Shown: positions 11,120 through 23,820, counted from the stretch's first letter. The stretch is DNA of 64,000 nucleotides from Phlebiopsis flavidoalba (GCA_035772785.1 JAOCPU010000086.1:1-64000), one strand, 5' to 3'. Notes: generated by a model from the letters alone, not told the origin. Made by a program: numbers and translations.

Positions 11120-14100
11120 TTTCTGGCAGCCGCGTGGCGTTGCTCGACTGGCTCTCCGAGCAACAGACTCCGTTGAGCCGCACCGAAAGCTCCGACCAGA
11201 GCCCCAGATCCTAGGCTGGCATCTCGATGTGCATAAGGCGCTGGTTGTCCTGTCGGTCCAGCAGCGCTCCAGCCGCATGTTCCCCGCTACCATCCCCCTC
11301 CATCTTCTCTCTTGTCTCCCCCCCCCCCATTTTCAGCGGGCCTGTGGGCTATTCGGGCGGGAAGTCAGTAGCCGTGCCAGATCCCAGGTCGTTCTGTCCC
11401 AGACGCAGGGGCGGTCCACGATTGATGTGGGCGGAGGATTGTAGCACCGCGCCGCGGCAGCACAGAATGGGATGTCGAAGTACCATAGCAGTCGGCATCG
11501 CGGACCCGGCGCCAACCGGAGATTGGATTGGTAGATACGTACGTGGGCTCGTTGGAGAAACGTTCGATCGTCGTCCGGCTCGTCTGTCTCACCGTCTCTT
11601 GAAACAGAATGAGCTCCGCTTGCGCCTGCGTGGCCATTGCTGGACGGACGTGGTTCGATAATCGCATTTGTAGTGAAAGATTGGTCAATGAATTCTTCGC
11701 GAGACTCCCACCATACCCCGTGTGCTACGACAGGAAAGTATGGATGTAGGGCTTGAAGACAGGGGTGCCTGCGTGAGGCATAAACTTAAACAGAGTGTCA
11801 ATACAAGGAACGGAAATGGACTGACCACGGTCCTATACATAGTCGAACCTAAGAAACACACGCTCCCGAAGCTCGTGCGCACTGTCTTGGAGTTCCACCG
11901 ATCGGAACAAACGATTCGCTACATGTCAGTGGCTTTGGCACAATTCTCCGAGACGCGGCCCGCAGAACGCACACCAGCATATCCGCGTAATACAAGGAAG
12001 AGTGCCCTGGCACAATACGTGAGCTATGTTGACGCGGAAAGCTGACTCGCTCTCGCCTACCCCTGTTGGCGAAATAGAACTAAATCACCGTCGGGAAAAG
12101 TACAGGGATCCATGGTGGATCGGAGACGTGGTTGCGTGAAGGTCTCTGTACATTTTCGTAGTTTCGTATAGATTACCGTCGTACGTTTGACTGAGTATAA
12201 CATGCGCAAATATTCAGCTGGAAATGCCCATCGAGATTATGGACGACATTATTTACAGATGACATACATACATTGATGATCTTTCACCGTTGTGGATGGT
12301 CGGCGTTGAACAGCCGTCAGCCCCCGCACTCTCATGGCCGCGTGGATCGATTTGATCCACATAACATGCTCTGTGGTCCACAGTTGAGGTCACGTAAATG
12401 TGACGGCTGTCACCCCGACTACCGAGCTTCAGCTTCATCGACATACACGGCAAGCATCACACAGCATATTTTTCAAAGCCTGGAATCTCTCGTGAGAGTC
12501 TACTCTTTTCTTGCCCAAAAGTAGCAAAACAGCAAGCTTAGAACAATTTACTTGGACCGCTACAAATTGTCAGAACTCCGAGCACCTTCTTATAACCGTT
12601 ACTGTGCTATAAGCGCACAGTCTACCTGTCACGCTTATGTCACGGCACTGGGTTCCTTGCCGGCCGTACTCTACTCGCAAATCATGGTCGCCGAACGCAA
12701 ATGTTGTCCTCTGCAGTATCATTAGTTCGGTAGTGTTTATGTTCTGGGACTCTATACGGAGTCTGCCCATATGTACTAATAATGCGGATATAGAGGAAAT
12801 ATAGATCATGTGTTAGCGTACAGAAACCTGGGCTGACACCCTAGCATAGAGCCACTAGGCACTCAGGCTTCGTGTCTGCTTGCACGAGCTGTAGCCGTCA
12901 TGTGCAAAGCCGTTGACGAAACCCAGTCATCGACCGGCATCAGCACAGATACCTAACTTAGTGCAGCCTTACATGCTCGAATGGCGCTTGATTGTTCCCG
13001 AAGAAGTCGGGCCAGGGCTTCCCAAGTTTGCCAGAGCGACCCCTACCTGCGCTCGAGTTCCATTGGGGGTAACATGACTTTGCACCCACCTTGCAAACCT
13101 AAGAAAAACATCGCTTTTACGCTCTGCGAAACTCGAGATCCCAGCGCCGACCGAACCGTACTTGAGCTCGCTGCGGCGGGTCTTGCGCAGCGTCACCACG
13201 ACACAGACATATCGTCATCAATGTTCCCCTGGCGCCAGGTCCCAGCGGCCGCTATCACTTTAGAAATGCCGATCTGCATCTATTATGTGCTTTAAAGCAC
13301 CTAATACACATGTAAGCACCTAATATCGGACTCACAGCGTCAAATACTTTGGTCCACATGGACCTATTTTTATGCACTTCTGTGTTGCCCCATCCTGGAT
13401 AAATTCCAATCGGACCCGCTGCGTTCTTTCTATCGGTTCTTTACGCACTCGCCGCTGTTTAGGGCGTCATGGTTACTACTGACAAAGGAGGAGGCCTGTG
13501 TGAGTTACCCTTATCATTCTTGCTTGCCATTATATTCGGATCTTTAGCATGGTTCAGTGTCGGACCTTCCAAACAAGGACGAACTGAAATTCTCAACAAC
13601 ATATCGCAGCCCAATAGCCAGATGTTGAAGGCCTTCATCCTGCATGCATTACTGCTGTTACTATCGCTCTATTATGGCTACAATCCATCGAAGGGCTTAC
13701 TGTGCGCCAGCTCAACGCGCCTGGCCTTCAGCCCTTCCATACTACGGAACACGACACCAACACTGCCACACGGTACGGCGACCTGGCCTTGCAGTTCGCA
13801 AGGGTATAGAGAGCTAGTATATACCACGATCGGGCGGCCACAATATCATATCCCATCGCTCAGAATCCTACCGCTAAGATCACCCACCACTCGAAGCTAG
13901 AGCTCAAAGCACACCAAACCCGTCGGATACCGTTAACGGTATCACAAGGGACGATATGACACGAGTCACAAGTAGGTCGCTTTCATCGTCGCTCTGCGAT
14001 AGCCCTCGACACTCCTAATGAAACAACTTCTAAGCTGTCTCTAAGCATTGAAAACGTCGAACGCATTTGCTCGATCTACACAGGCTCCCTTGGTCCCCGT

Positions 14101-14130
14101 AACGCAGACAGACTCTGGCTATTTACACGA
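11120..14130. other. No recognisable gene
   Basis: The stretch contains scattered short frames only. A minus-strand frame starting near 11,634 (MATQAQAELILFQETVRQ) looks mildly protein-like but has no recognisable domain. A C10 homopolymer sits at about 11,321. I see no transposon ends and no RNA gene. Confidence 0.4.
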
Positions 14131-14136
14131 TTTCCG

Positions 14137-14698
14137 ATGATCGGGGAAATCCTCTCTGCGAGACCGATTTCACCTTCAACCTCCCACACGACGCTCCCAA
14201 CGCCAACAACTCCCCAGTTCTCATGCGTCATTGTTAATGATTTGGATCCGACGCTCGTGATTTGGGCGAAAGGCAGAGAAGTAGAAGCGCTCGGTGGCAA
14301 CGTTGGGGTCGTCGTCCCGGTATTCAAGCTGGACTCGATTTCAGAAGAGGGTGATCAGATCTACGCTTTCCTGGGGATCTATTCAATCGAGAAGTCGGAG
14401 ATACCTTGCGAACCGCTAGGGCTTATTGCGTGTGATGACAGCGCACGGCATGGCATATCCTGGCCCTTCATTCTCGCCACAACCATCCACGTCTCAGACA
14501 GGAGGGCCACAAAGAATGGTGCCCCAAAATCGGGCGCAGGTACAGGTTTTGAAGAAAGTCGAGGAACCGTATATGGAGGACCCACACCACACATACACCG
14601 TCCAGCAAGTCGTATCAGGGTCGTTCAAAAAGCGGCATGATGCGGTCAACAATCGTGACATGTGGGGGTTAGAATGTGGCCATGGAGTGTCTAAGTGA
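14137..14698 (+). CDS. Hypothetical protein abutting the transposon
   Basis: I do not recognise this gene. A frame with a true ATG reads VVVPVFKLDSISEEGDQIY, then AFLGIYSIEKSEIPCEPLGL, then ACDDSAR. Coding-like sequence then moves to a second frame (MAYPGPSFSPQPSTSQTGG, VQVLKKVEEPYMEDPHHTY, VSGSFKKRHDAVNNRDMWGL) and stops at 14,698. The change of frame near 14,440 looks like a one-base indel. The stop lies only seven bases before the first base of the transposon terminal repeat at 14,705. The gene may have been truncated by the insertion, or the element may have landed just after its end. No catalytic motif is visible. Confidence 0.4.
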
Positions 14699-14704
14699 GG
14701 TCAC

Positions 14705-14733
14705 CATCAGGGAAAACCCTCCGCCCTAATTAG
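14705..14733 (+). repeat. Transposon left terminal inverted repeat
   Basis: It begins CATCAGGGAAAACCC and ends at CTAATTAG. It pairs with 24,281-24,315 on the other strand. Confidence 0.8.
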
Positions 14734-15198
14734 CACCGTTTAGAGACTAGCGGTATGCTAATCTGTCTAATTGGCCACGAGATACTAGCATGGCTACTTG
14801 ACGGCTAATATTCGCATTTTTGTCAGGGATATCATATCTAGTTTGAGATAGAACAGTCAGTGTAAACTTCGATGCATAATATATGTGTTTCATACCAAGT
14901 GATCACCGTTCACGTTGTAAGACGCAGGTCAGAAAGTTTGCGACCAACCGAGTACTTTGCGCCACAGCACAAGCGCCCTCGAGCCCCGTATACATCACCG
15001 TGATGTCGCACATGACATAGAAACTGCAGCCGGAATGGGGTATTTTGCTATAGGAGAGGATATGATTCTTCGAAAACAACTACAGACAATGATATTAGAA
15101 GTAATACTTCCATTCCTCCTCCAACGGTGGCGGCCAACGTCCCTCCAACACAGCTTTCTGGTATTCATGCACTGACAGCTGAATCAGCTCCTCGTGCG

Positions 15199-16594
15199 TT
15201 AGATTTTCGTCGCGATGATGCGTTTGCTCGCGTTGCAATTTTCTTGAACATCTTGCATTGTGCCAGGGTACTCGCGTGTGTTGGTCTTGTTTGCGGAATA
15301 AGGGGGGGCGCCTTCGGTCGGGGTCGTCACCCGGTGGGATGAAGTAATCGGGCTGCGCGTCCCACCGCCTAGAACCTCGAACATGATCAGGTCGTCGACT
15401 CGCTTTTATCTAGAAAGAATCAACTCACTTTCGAGCCTCAGATGTGGCAAGCAGTCACTGGTGCCGCTACCGGCCGTGACTACCGTGGCGTTAGGCTGGG
15501 GCACGTTCAGTATCTTGGACAGGTCCATGGCGACAAGGGGCTCGCTCCTGACTTCGAGCTCTGCGCACCGTGAGCACAGAACAATCAGGTTCGATACGAT
15601 GGCGCCGCACGGCTGGCCAGCCTCAGGCTGCGTCCGAGTCGGATTCCTGCTTGCATTGTCGGAGGCAGCGGCCTCCGTCACGTCGGGGCCAACGTTGACT
15701 TTGGGTTCAAGATTCTTGAAGCGACGGGCCCCCGCGGCCATCGAGGTGGCCAACGCTGTCTGATCATTGTAGACTCATTTGCTGGAGCATCGGTGGTGCC
15801 CGATGCAGTGTCCGAGTTGGCTACTTGCGGCTGCCGTGACGTTGTCGTTCGCAGAGTTAATGACTCAGAGTCGGAGTCCGAGCTATCACTATCATCTTTG
15901 GACTCCCTCGCGTTTTGCGTTTCTGGCCTTGAGGGCGCACTGGAGTTGGTGGCGACGACTCGGATGAGGTTATCGTGATGGCATCGTCCCAATCCGCCCG
16001 CTTTCCGCGTCTCTGTCAGTGTAGGTATCACGACGGTCCATGTCTGTGAATGGTACAATGAGGTTAGAATATCGATTGATACTTCTAGCTCTAAGTGCAA
16101 TGTGACGTACCTTTTTTTCCTGCTGCAGGTACACTCACAACCGCATGACTTGGACACCTTCGGAGTCACCTTCAAGGTTCTTACCAACCCCAGACTCCCC
16201 TGCTCATCTGTTTGTACCCCCCTGGATGCCGTGGAGCGTGTATCCAAGGCTTCACTTGAATCATCCAAGTCACATTCCTTGTTGTCGTGGTTGGTGTTGC
16301 TGTCTGAGTCTGACAAATCCGAGCCCGAGTCCGCGAACAGGCCCGCCACATACTGGGAGTCGGATGTTTGGGAGTCAAGACCGCCGCCCGGTGCAAATAG
16401 TCTGATGATAGATGTAATGAGCAACAACGACACTTGATAACTAGACGAAAGTGTGCGCACAGGCTGAAGTCGTGGTCAGCTCGTCGGCGGCGCAGTCGAA
16501 GTTCTTGCAAGTCGTAGGCGCCCACGTTATCGTGAACGTGAACATCCTGAGATGGCAAGTATTCATCGGACTCGTATCCACTGCTGCGAAGCAT
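15199..16594 (-). CDS. Transposon cargo gene A: acidic Ser/Asp-rich protein with Cys cluster
   Basis: I do not recognise the family. The likely start is ATG at 16,594 (MLRSSGYESDEYLPSQDVHV). Coding-like sequence continues in a second frame with acidic Ser/Asp runs (SGSDLSDSDSNTNHDNKE) and then a Cys cluster, SKSCGCECTCSRKK (C-x-C-x-C-x-C), which could bind zinc. A GTACGT donor follows directly. The next exons carry ESKDDSDSSDSDSESL and then, in another frame, MAAGARRFKNLEPKVNVGPD and a stretch ending LPHLRLESE before a GTGAGT donor at about 15,430. A final segment ends at 15,199. It lies between the transposase and the left end, on the same strand as the transposase. A nuclear accessory or chromatin-associated role is only a guess. 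Confidence 0.5.
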
Positions 16595-16684
16595 TTTGCG
16601 CTCGCCGAGGAAAAAGCACAGATGGGTGCAGAAGAGGATCGTGCACTGTGAAAACTGATCTGATGCATTTTGTTGACCCATCAT

Positions 16685-16716
16685 TAGTCTTGCTAGTCTT
16701 GCTAGTCTTGCTAGTT
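16685..16716. repeat. 9-bp tandem repeat, about 3.5 copies
   Basis: TAGTCTTGC is repeated three times and followed by a partial copy. It lies between cargo gene A and the transposase 3' end. Confidence 0.85.
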
Positions 16717-16784
16717 TATATATAGGTGCTACAGCGCATCTGCGTGATTAAAAAACTGTACCATAGGTATGACGATCAGTGAAG

Positions 16785-19700
16785 CTATTTACAAAAAAAC
16801 GTATCGCATAGGTCCATTACGCTAGCACTCGTCCACTCCGAAGGGACAACCTGCCCGAAGGATGGGTACACATGCATACTACGCCGTATGTTTTCTAACG
16901 GCACAATGTCTACCTGACGGTATCCATGTCGCATCGATTTCATGACCTTGTAGAGTCCGTGTAGGGGCTCGGGCGCGTGTGTAAATGGCGTGAACCATTC
17001 GACGTAGGCCAAATAGGACGGTGTCGTGCCGCGAGGGAATATTGCATCAACATGGCGCTCAGGGATCGTGAATATGACCTTTACACGTCCGAGTCGATAC
17101 CCTATGTTAAAGGATGTATGTAAGTATTGATTGAGCCGGGTGCAGTGTCACTTACCCTTGACTCCTATTGAGCTACCGTTACCATCATTGACCATAGCAA
17201 GGTCAAAGCGGCCGGGAACATGGTCACCGCGGATGTCGCGGCGCGGCGGAGAGGCGTGTATTACATCGTATTCATCGGACGCATGACGATAACGTGGGAA
17301 GTCGGCCTCCCAGGAACTTGGCCTTATGATATACCCGGACCTTGTTGAAGTCGAAGCGAGTCCGGGAAGCCATGTCGGTCCGATACGTGTACGGCGTCAA
17401 TGTGGGATACGCTTGCGTGACGGCATAGCGCGGGCAAGGTATGCTTAAATGCACTCGCGCCTATATTTTTCTTCTGAGTATCTGGAAGGGAACACACTGC
17501 CTTCACTGAGGGCTCGCGCGTCATCACCCCCCAACACGTGGCTCGAACTGCGCTTGTGTGCAGCTCGTTTGATGGCTGTTTAGTGAAGGCCCCGACCTGC
17601 CTCGAAGGTTGTCCATTTGAGTAACGGTCTTTGTCAGGAGGACTTTCTCCTTTCGCTCCAGCCAAAGCGTCATCTGGGTGTACTCGTCTTTGGCGGTTTG
17701 TTGCCGCGGATAGGCTTCTTTTGCGAAGGTCAATATGCAGCCCGTTCCGTGTACTCTGTGTTAAAGTTGTCGGCGGCGCCAAGGAGCTCAATCAGATACC
17801 GGTAGTGTTCCAGGCAGTGCATCTTCGGGAAGTTGAAGTGTTCACGGATCCCAAGGTCGACGAAGATTGCTTTATTGTCATGGAAGCGCCGGAGAGCGTC
17901 GTCTAAAGCATCCAGCGACTGTTGGCCATGGACAGGATACTGCGCCAAGTAAGTAAAATCCAGGAGGGCTCGCACGGCACGAACAAGCCGGTTAGGCGAC
18001 GCGTTGTTGGGTAGGCGCATGCCGATTATCAACCCCGAGGGAGTATCCGACAGATGTCGGCATGCAACATGCTCCTCGCGGTCAGTTAATCGAGACAGCG
18101 ATGTGACGCCCTTGAAGAACAGACGGACATTGTGGTTAGGGGGAAAGCGTCGGCACCTGTTTGCATTAATCTCTTCTTCACTGTATGCTTGTTTTACCCA
18201 GGAGAATAGATGCTTCACTACGCCTTGATGAAGCTGGTGAAGGATATCCGGGTGTGAACGAGGCGAAGACGTCGGAGTAAGGAAGGTTATGCCAGTAAGG
18301 GTTCGCAAACCGGCTTGATCCCAACCCGCTTGCAGGCGCGATTATATTCGAGGTCGGACATTTCATGTGCGTGGTCCAGTACATCAAGGACAGCGTTTAT
18401 GTCTCGAAACTCGCCAGGCGGGTCCACACCTAGGTCACCAAGCTCGTCGCGCTTGCGAGGGCAAGCAACGCAGTCCCCACTCTTTTACGCAAGCAACTAG
18501 AACCTGCTCGGGGTAGTCGCCAACATAGGCGGCATAAATCGTCGGCCGCGGTCTATCTCGGTGGCAGCGTCGCGTGAGACCATCAGCGCTCGTCATTGGG
18601 ACCCCATCAAGACCCGCTTGCTCCAACGGGTGCAGAATAGTTCGCATACACTCATGAAAGAGGTTTGCTTGGGTGCGTCGACGCAAAGACTTGTTCTTGA
18701 TGTGACCGAGCTTGCTAACAGGTAAATAACCCAGAAGAACGTGGCCGCCTTGAGATGGACGGCTTCGTATGTCTTTCGGCAGGTTGCCAATCGTCAGATA
18801 GACGGGGTAGGCGGCCTTATTCCGGAACAAGGTGAGTTGTGTCTTATCTGATGACACAATCACAGGGACGATAGTGCCACCAGGCTTGCGCTCCTCGACC
18901 TGTGACTGTCGCAATTCACTGGTAAGCTTTAGTCTGATACCCGGAGTAACAACTAACTCACCTGTATCGTCCACCACCATTTTGCACTGTGCATGTCATG
19001 GTAGACACGCTGCAATTTATCCTGGTCGGAATAGTGACGCTCAGGTCGGAAAATGAGATGGCGAGCAAATTCTGGCTCGCTATAGAGCGCCCGGATGCAG
19101 TCCATCACGTCGCGAAAGAAAACATCGAAAACTTCACCCGCAACAACAACTTCGTGGCGTTGGAAGCGGGGACGAGCAGGGGGCAAGCTATCAACCAAGG
19201 AGTTAATCTCGCGCGGCTGTCTTGAAGGAAAGTCCGAGTTTATCAACGATCTAGCGAGATCTAGTCAGCAATCATAGCCGCACCGCATAGAGTCTTGTAA
19301 CTTAACGTACCCCTTCGATATTCAACAGATCACTCACGGCCGTTGAGCTTGGGCCGCGGAGTTTTGGCCCAGCGCGCAAACTCCCAGTCAACGCGGTGAG
19401 CGAAGGGCGCGTAGACTGACTCGTTGCTACCATCATTCACTGATTCATCGCCGTCGATATTTGCTTTATAGTGACCATAACCACACTGTGTACCCGAAGA
19501 GTTCGGACGCGATAACTCGGGTGTGTCGATAGGGGCGCCAGCAGCAGCCGATGGGTAGAATGTCTTGTAAATCTTTGCGCGAAGAGCTGATTCCATACGC
19601 TCTTGCGAGGTACTATTGACAGGAGGGGCGGCGGGCTCAGGCTGAGCTGGCTGGTCTGGACCAGCTGGGTGTGTCGGCGGCACACTGGCCACGTTATCGT

Positions 19701-20165
19701 TGGGATCCCGCGCAGGCTCCCAGGTAGCTCGGTCAGCTTCCAAGTCGGCAACATGGCCTGCGTCATCGTCGTCGTCGACCTCGGGCAGCAGTAGCTGCAG
19801 CATCGTAGGTTCGTTCATTCTCTTGTTGCGCTGGCTCATCCTCGTTCAAGTCAGATCCCGCTCCATCCTCTGCCATGCCCCAGCCCGGTAGGTCTTCATC
19901 GGCATAGTCTTCTGGCGACCCAAAATAGTCACCTTGAAATGCGGTGGGCTCTTTGTCACCCCCATCCTCGCTTTCATCAACGTCCATCCAATCCGAGTCA
20001 GAGTCTTCTTGTGAGCTCCTTTGGGGTTTCCGTCGTTGACGGCGCGGAGTGCGTGGACCATAGTATGCGTCCTTGCATGCTTGGTTGGTAGCACGCTCAA
20101 CGTGAGCGCGCGTAGTGCCGCCGCCGGCCTGGATAACTGACATGACAGCCTGCGCAAGTTACCAT
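16785..20165 (-). CDS. Plavaka-type transposase, frameshifted
   Basis: The order and motifs match the basidiomycete Plavaka (CACTA-like) transposases. The N-terminus has a CxxC...H...C finger (MVTCAGCHVSYPG then TRAHVERATNQACK), then an acidic linker. Next come YAPFAHRVDWEFARWAK, LRGPSSTAVSDLLNIEG before an intron with a GTACGT donor, and RHEVVVAGEVFDVFFRDV. The core has VIPVIVSSDKTQLTLFR-like sequence (18,840-18,880), YLTIGNLPKDIRSRPS, SKLGHIKNKSLRRRTQANLF, GDYPEQVLVACVK, CVACPRKRDELGD, DILHQLHQGVVKHLFSWVKQ and REHFNFPKMHCLEHYRYLIE. The C-terminus reads AYVEWFTPF then MDLCDTFFCK. I chose the ATG at 20,165 because it includes the first Cys pair. At least four one-base shifts break the frame (for example the A4 run at 19,362-19,365). 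Confidence 0.85.
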
Positions 20166-20366
20166 AATGAAGAGCTGGGGCCCGGGGGCGAGGAATGTGA
20201 TGCGAGCTTTAACGACGAGGGTGAGTGTCGAGGGACCAAAAGACTAGAGACTCTGGATCACTGACCTGGCTTATCTCAGCCGACATGTCCAGGCGCTCGT
20301 CAAAGTTTTCGTCGCGCCTTCTTTCTCTTCACATCATCCTCTCACTGAGGGGAATCTGTGCTCGCA
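20166..20366. promoter_or_regulatory. Divergent promoter gap within the transposon
   Basis: About 200 bases separate the transposase start on the minus strand from the cargo gene start on the plus strand. No clear TATA box is visible. The head-to-head layout implies shared control. Confidence 0.35.
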
Positions 20367-22146
20367 ATGCCGAGACAGCCACGAAAGAAAAATTCGGCTG
20401 GCGATGTTCAAGATATCGGCGATGATCTCGCCGCCACCAAAGATGCGCGTACCGCCACCAAAGCTCAGAAAAAGAGGCAGGCGCAACTGGCCGAACAAGC
20501 TGAGGCTGAGCTTGTATCCAGTACAGTCCTTTACTCCGTTCACAAAACTCGGCTGAGTGTCATTGTTGCAGGTCTACCTCGTCGCTCGAAAGAAAAGGCT
20601 ATGCAAGATAAAGGTTAGTCATCTTCTCGTTGTGGCCAGGGTAACCGCGCAGAGCCTACGCTCACGTCTTTACTTACAAGTCTGGATGGGGGATGAAACG
20701 ACGGCTCGGACGACGAGGGCCAATGCAGTTGACGATGCCGATGGGGGAACACATAAGACGAGTGGCAAGGGGACCAACGAGTCAGCTAAGACCGTGACGA
20801 AGAAAGCGTCCGCAAAGAAAAAAAAAACCATAACGGTCAAGAGGGGGATGGTGAGTGTAACAGTATGCATTGGAGAATGTCGTCGTTAACGGCAAAATCT
20901 AGCTCGACACGGCTCTAAAAAGGGTAACCAAGATGCAACCAAACAAAAGAAAGGTGCGTACTGTGGGTCCACCTTCCACATCAGGCCTGATATAATCGCA
21001 CGCCTCTAGCCGCGCGGTCCTGTTCTAAACCGTGCATTGCTCGACAACGACGGAGTCAATTCCCCAGCCCCAGCTCCTCCCCTTCCGAGCAAGGAGTTGC
21101 TTGTTAAACCCAAGCGTACAGCCAAGGCTTCCAAGTCCAACGGCTCCGCAGGTACAACCTCCGACTCCAGGAAGACCCCCCATTTTGGGCAGCCACCGCG
21201 CCGTCAGCCGCGCCGCAACGAGGGAAGAAAAGGTCAACATCAAGTTCGGGAGACCTCTCTTCAAATGAGTGAGTTTCCTATATTCTCGTACCTTTCTTCT
21301 CTGACATGTATCACAGATCTGCAAGCTCTGACTCGGAAGAGTCAGAGTTATCCTCTGTATCAGAATCCTCAGACGATGCGCCATCCGAAAGCAAGCCTGA
21401 GTGAAGACAGGTGCCGATGATATCGACCTAGTTAGAAGTCGAGTCAACATGTTCTCGTGAATGATGAATGGAGACTTACCAGGAGACCTGTCAGGAAATG
21501 GAATCCATGTTCCCCCCCCCCCAGTTGTTGGACCGGTAGAAAAAGGAGGCTGGGGGGTGACGAGACGAAGATGGCCCCCCGAAGTAGACAGTGAGACCGA
21601 AGAGCGCATTAGCGGGCCGATGGTCCAAGAGGGGGAAAACGAAGGAGGCGAGGGGCGACTAAAACTGTTCGTACTGGCAAGGTGAGTCATCCCATCTGCT
21701 TGTCATCCCCCATTCTGCTTGCCCACAAAACCCATCGCACGGCCCAACATCTTACTCCACTCATGTGTGTAGCATTGTTTGCCACTATCCGAAATCGACG
21801 TACTCGGACAACGCTTCGGTTGAATCCGATGATGACGACACGCACAACTCACACTCAAAGACCCAAGGACGCCCAGCCGGTAGCCATCCGGTCATACCAG
21901 GAGCAGCGCCGCACAAAGGGTACTGCCGTTATCGTTGGACCAAAAGCCCTGACCCCTGACTCTAATGTACAGGTAAGTACATTACTGTTATACGTGATTG
22001 TATTAATCCCTCCCCAGGTTTTCGGAGAAAAAAGGGTGAAATGGCACTGGCCTAAACGCAAGCGTAAGGACACCGAGTCCACGGTCGCAAATACGGCCTC
22101 CAAGAAATTGAAGCAAAAACGTCTCGAAGAGGTTGTGTTGCCATGA
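20367..22146 (+). CDS. Transposon cargo gene B: basic Lys/Arg-rich protein, multi-exon
   Basis: I do not recognise the family. ATG at 20,367 gives MPRQPRKKNSAGDVQDIGDD, then KAQKKRQAQLAEQAEAEL. Short exons follow: GLPRRSKEKAMQ; a Lys-rich segment (KTVTKKASAKKKKTITVKRG) with a GTGAGT donor at 20,850; and SKELLVKPKRTAKASKSN. An acidic Ser segment (SSDSEESELSSVSESSDD) follows near 21,320. Near 21,880-21,970, RRPKDAQPVAIRSYQ leads to TAVIVGPKALTPDSNVQ, and a GTAAGT...CCCCAG intron joins it in frame to VFGEKRVKWHWPKRKRKDT and a stop at 22,146. Basic and acidic blocks alternate, suggesting a nuclear protein. It is transcribed divergently from the transposase. Several frame changes suggest indels. 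Confidence 0.55.
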
Positions 22147-22207
22147 ACGTGTGGGAACGTGACCTCACGGTACATTGCGACGATCAATCGTGTGTTAGCG
22201 TCCCCGC

Positions 22208-23820
22208 ATGCAAGAAGGTGCTCAAACACTGAGCCACCGGCTGCAGCTCATACGGAAGTTGAAGTCGAAGAAAAACACCAATGCCGTGGCTGCCGTTTGC
22301 CGCAGCCAATGCCGTTACCCACCAGCGGAGGCGAAGTCTGCCAGGGCCGCCCGTGCGCGCACCATGTTGGTGGAACAACGTGTCGCAAATCTCACCAGGT
22401 GGGAGAACGAGAAACGACTACGCACCCTTCCACTCGATACATATACTAGCCTGTGAGAAGAACGTGAAGGTGCTCAACATCATCGACAGCCAGAGCGAGC
22501 ATATCAGGCTCTTTGCTCTCGACCTCATCCAGCGGTTTCAATACTTTTTCTAGTATTGAAGGGGTACGTGATTCTTTTCAAAACAAAACTTCTTTCTCCA
22601 CTGTTTGCCAGGTTTCTTCCCCATTGTACAACGTCTGATCAAAATGCACAGCATACCATCATTGTCTCGAGGCGGTTGCTACAGAGACCAAGGTCGGATC
22701 GGCACATCATTGACCGCTATGCGGCAACAGGGACCACGCATATGGTTACCCATTCCAGTTTTGTTTTGCGAAGATGGTATGTATACCTAGTTTCTCTTTT
22801 GAATGAGTTTAGCACTGACTCCTAGCCGTCGTTTGGTAGGCTCGTGATTTGCGCACATGACACCCAATTTCATATTTTTATTTTGGCCGGAAACATGAGG
22901 ACCACGAGCAGCCGAGAAACTCGTCATTATCCGAGTTTAGTATGGTATGCCCCGTCAAATCGAGACATCCGGTCCAGTCTCTCTCAACCGTATCACAACG
23001 CAATTATAAAGCTCTATTGCACCAAGGAGCGTGTCGATTCAGCATAACGCAATATCTATGGCTACGTTCACATCTGGAATTCGAAAGTTCACCTTCAGTA
23101 CGACCGGCGGGCGATGGTACCGTATATCGAGTTTTTCGCCCAAGTCCATTTCGTTGTCGGACTCCTCACTAAAAATTGTTGCACGTCTCTAGCCACGTGG
23201 TGATAGGAACCACGCCCTTTGACCGCACTATCTAAGATGATGCTTGGCGAGGTGCTTCATTTAGCCGAGCCGGAGACGCCACGCCACTTCACTAAGAAGA
23301 CGTGTGCCGTTCTACTATCGCGGGGCAAAATCCGGATGAATTCTTAAGTCATCCGCCTACTACCTAGACCGCACGAGGGCTTGAGATCCCCAAGCCCATG
23401 CATGGCATTGGTGTGTGCCGGGGTGGTGAGTGGTACATCTTTACCTATGCGCAGCGATGTGGGGCTTAACCAAGAATCATTACCGTGCTCAACAGATTTC
23501 CGAGGCTGCGATTTATCGTAACTGGTCTGATGGGACGGAACAAGCCAAGACGATGAACTCCAGCCTGCTCGAAGAAGAATACAACACATGCATGTTTGCC
23601 CACTGAACGAGATGGCTAAACGACGCATCCTGTGCCGCAGCTACCACCAGCACATGCACAAACCTTTATATCCTTGCGAGGTGCGTGCTGTGATTCTATT
23701 GCCAACGGGCCTTTGTTACTGATAAAATTGGTCTAGTGGGGCATGCCACGAGCGTTGAAGGCCGACCGTGAACAGAGTCGGGTTGCCGCGAAGTGCATCC
23801 GTTATGGGGTGGACTTGTGA
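22208..23820 (+). CDS. Transposon cargo gene C: unknown protein, one frameshift
   Basis: I do not recognise the family. The clearest part is at 23,457-23,820. It opens MWGLTKNHYRAQQISEAAIY, continues to TMNSSLLEEEYNTCMFAH, and after a one-base deletion reads LNEMAKRRILCRSYHQHM to KPLYPCE. A GTGCGT...CTAG intron (23,681-23,736, 56 bp) joins this in phase 0 to WGMPRALKADREQSRVAAKC and a stop at 23,820. Candidate upstream exons include ARTMLVEQRVANLTRWENEK (about 22,360) and NVKVLNIIDSQSEHIRLFAL (about 22,465). Sequence between 22,600 and 23,450 has no single obvious frame. It may be the 3' part of cargo gene B or a separate gene. The clean splice and the uninterrupted second exon argue that this was a real gene. 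Confidence 0.45.
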
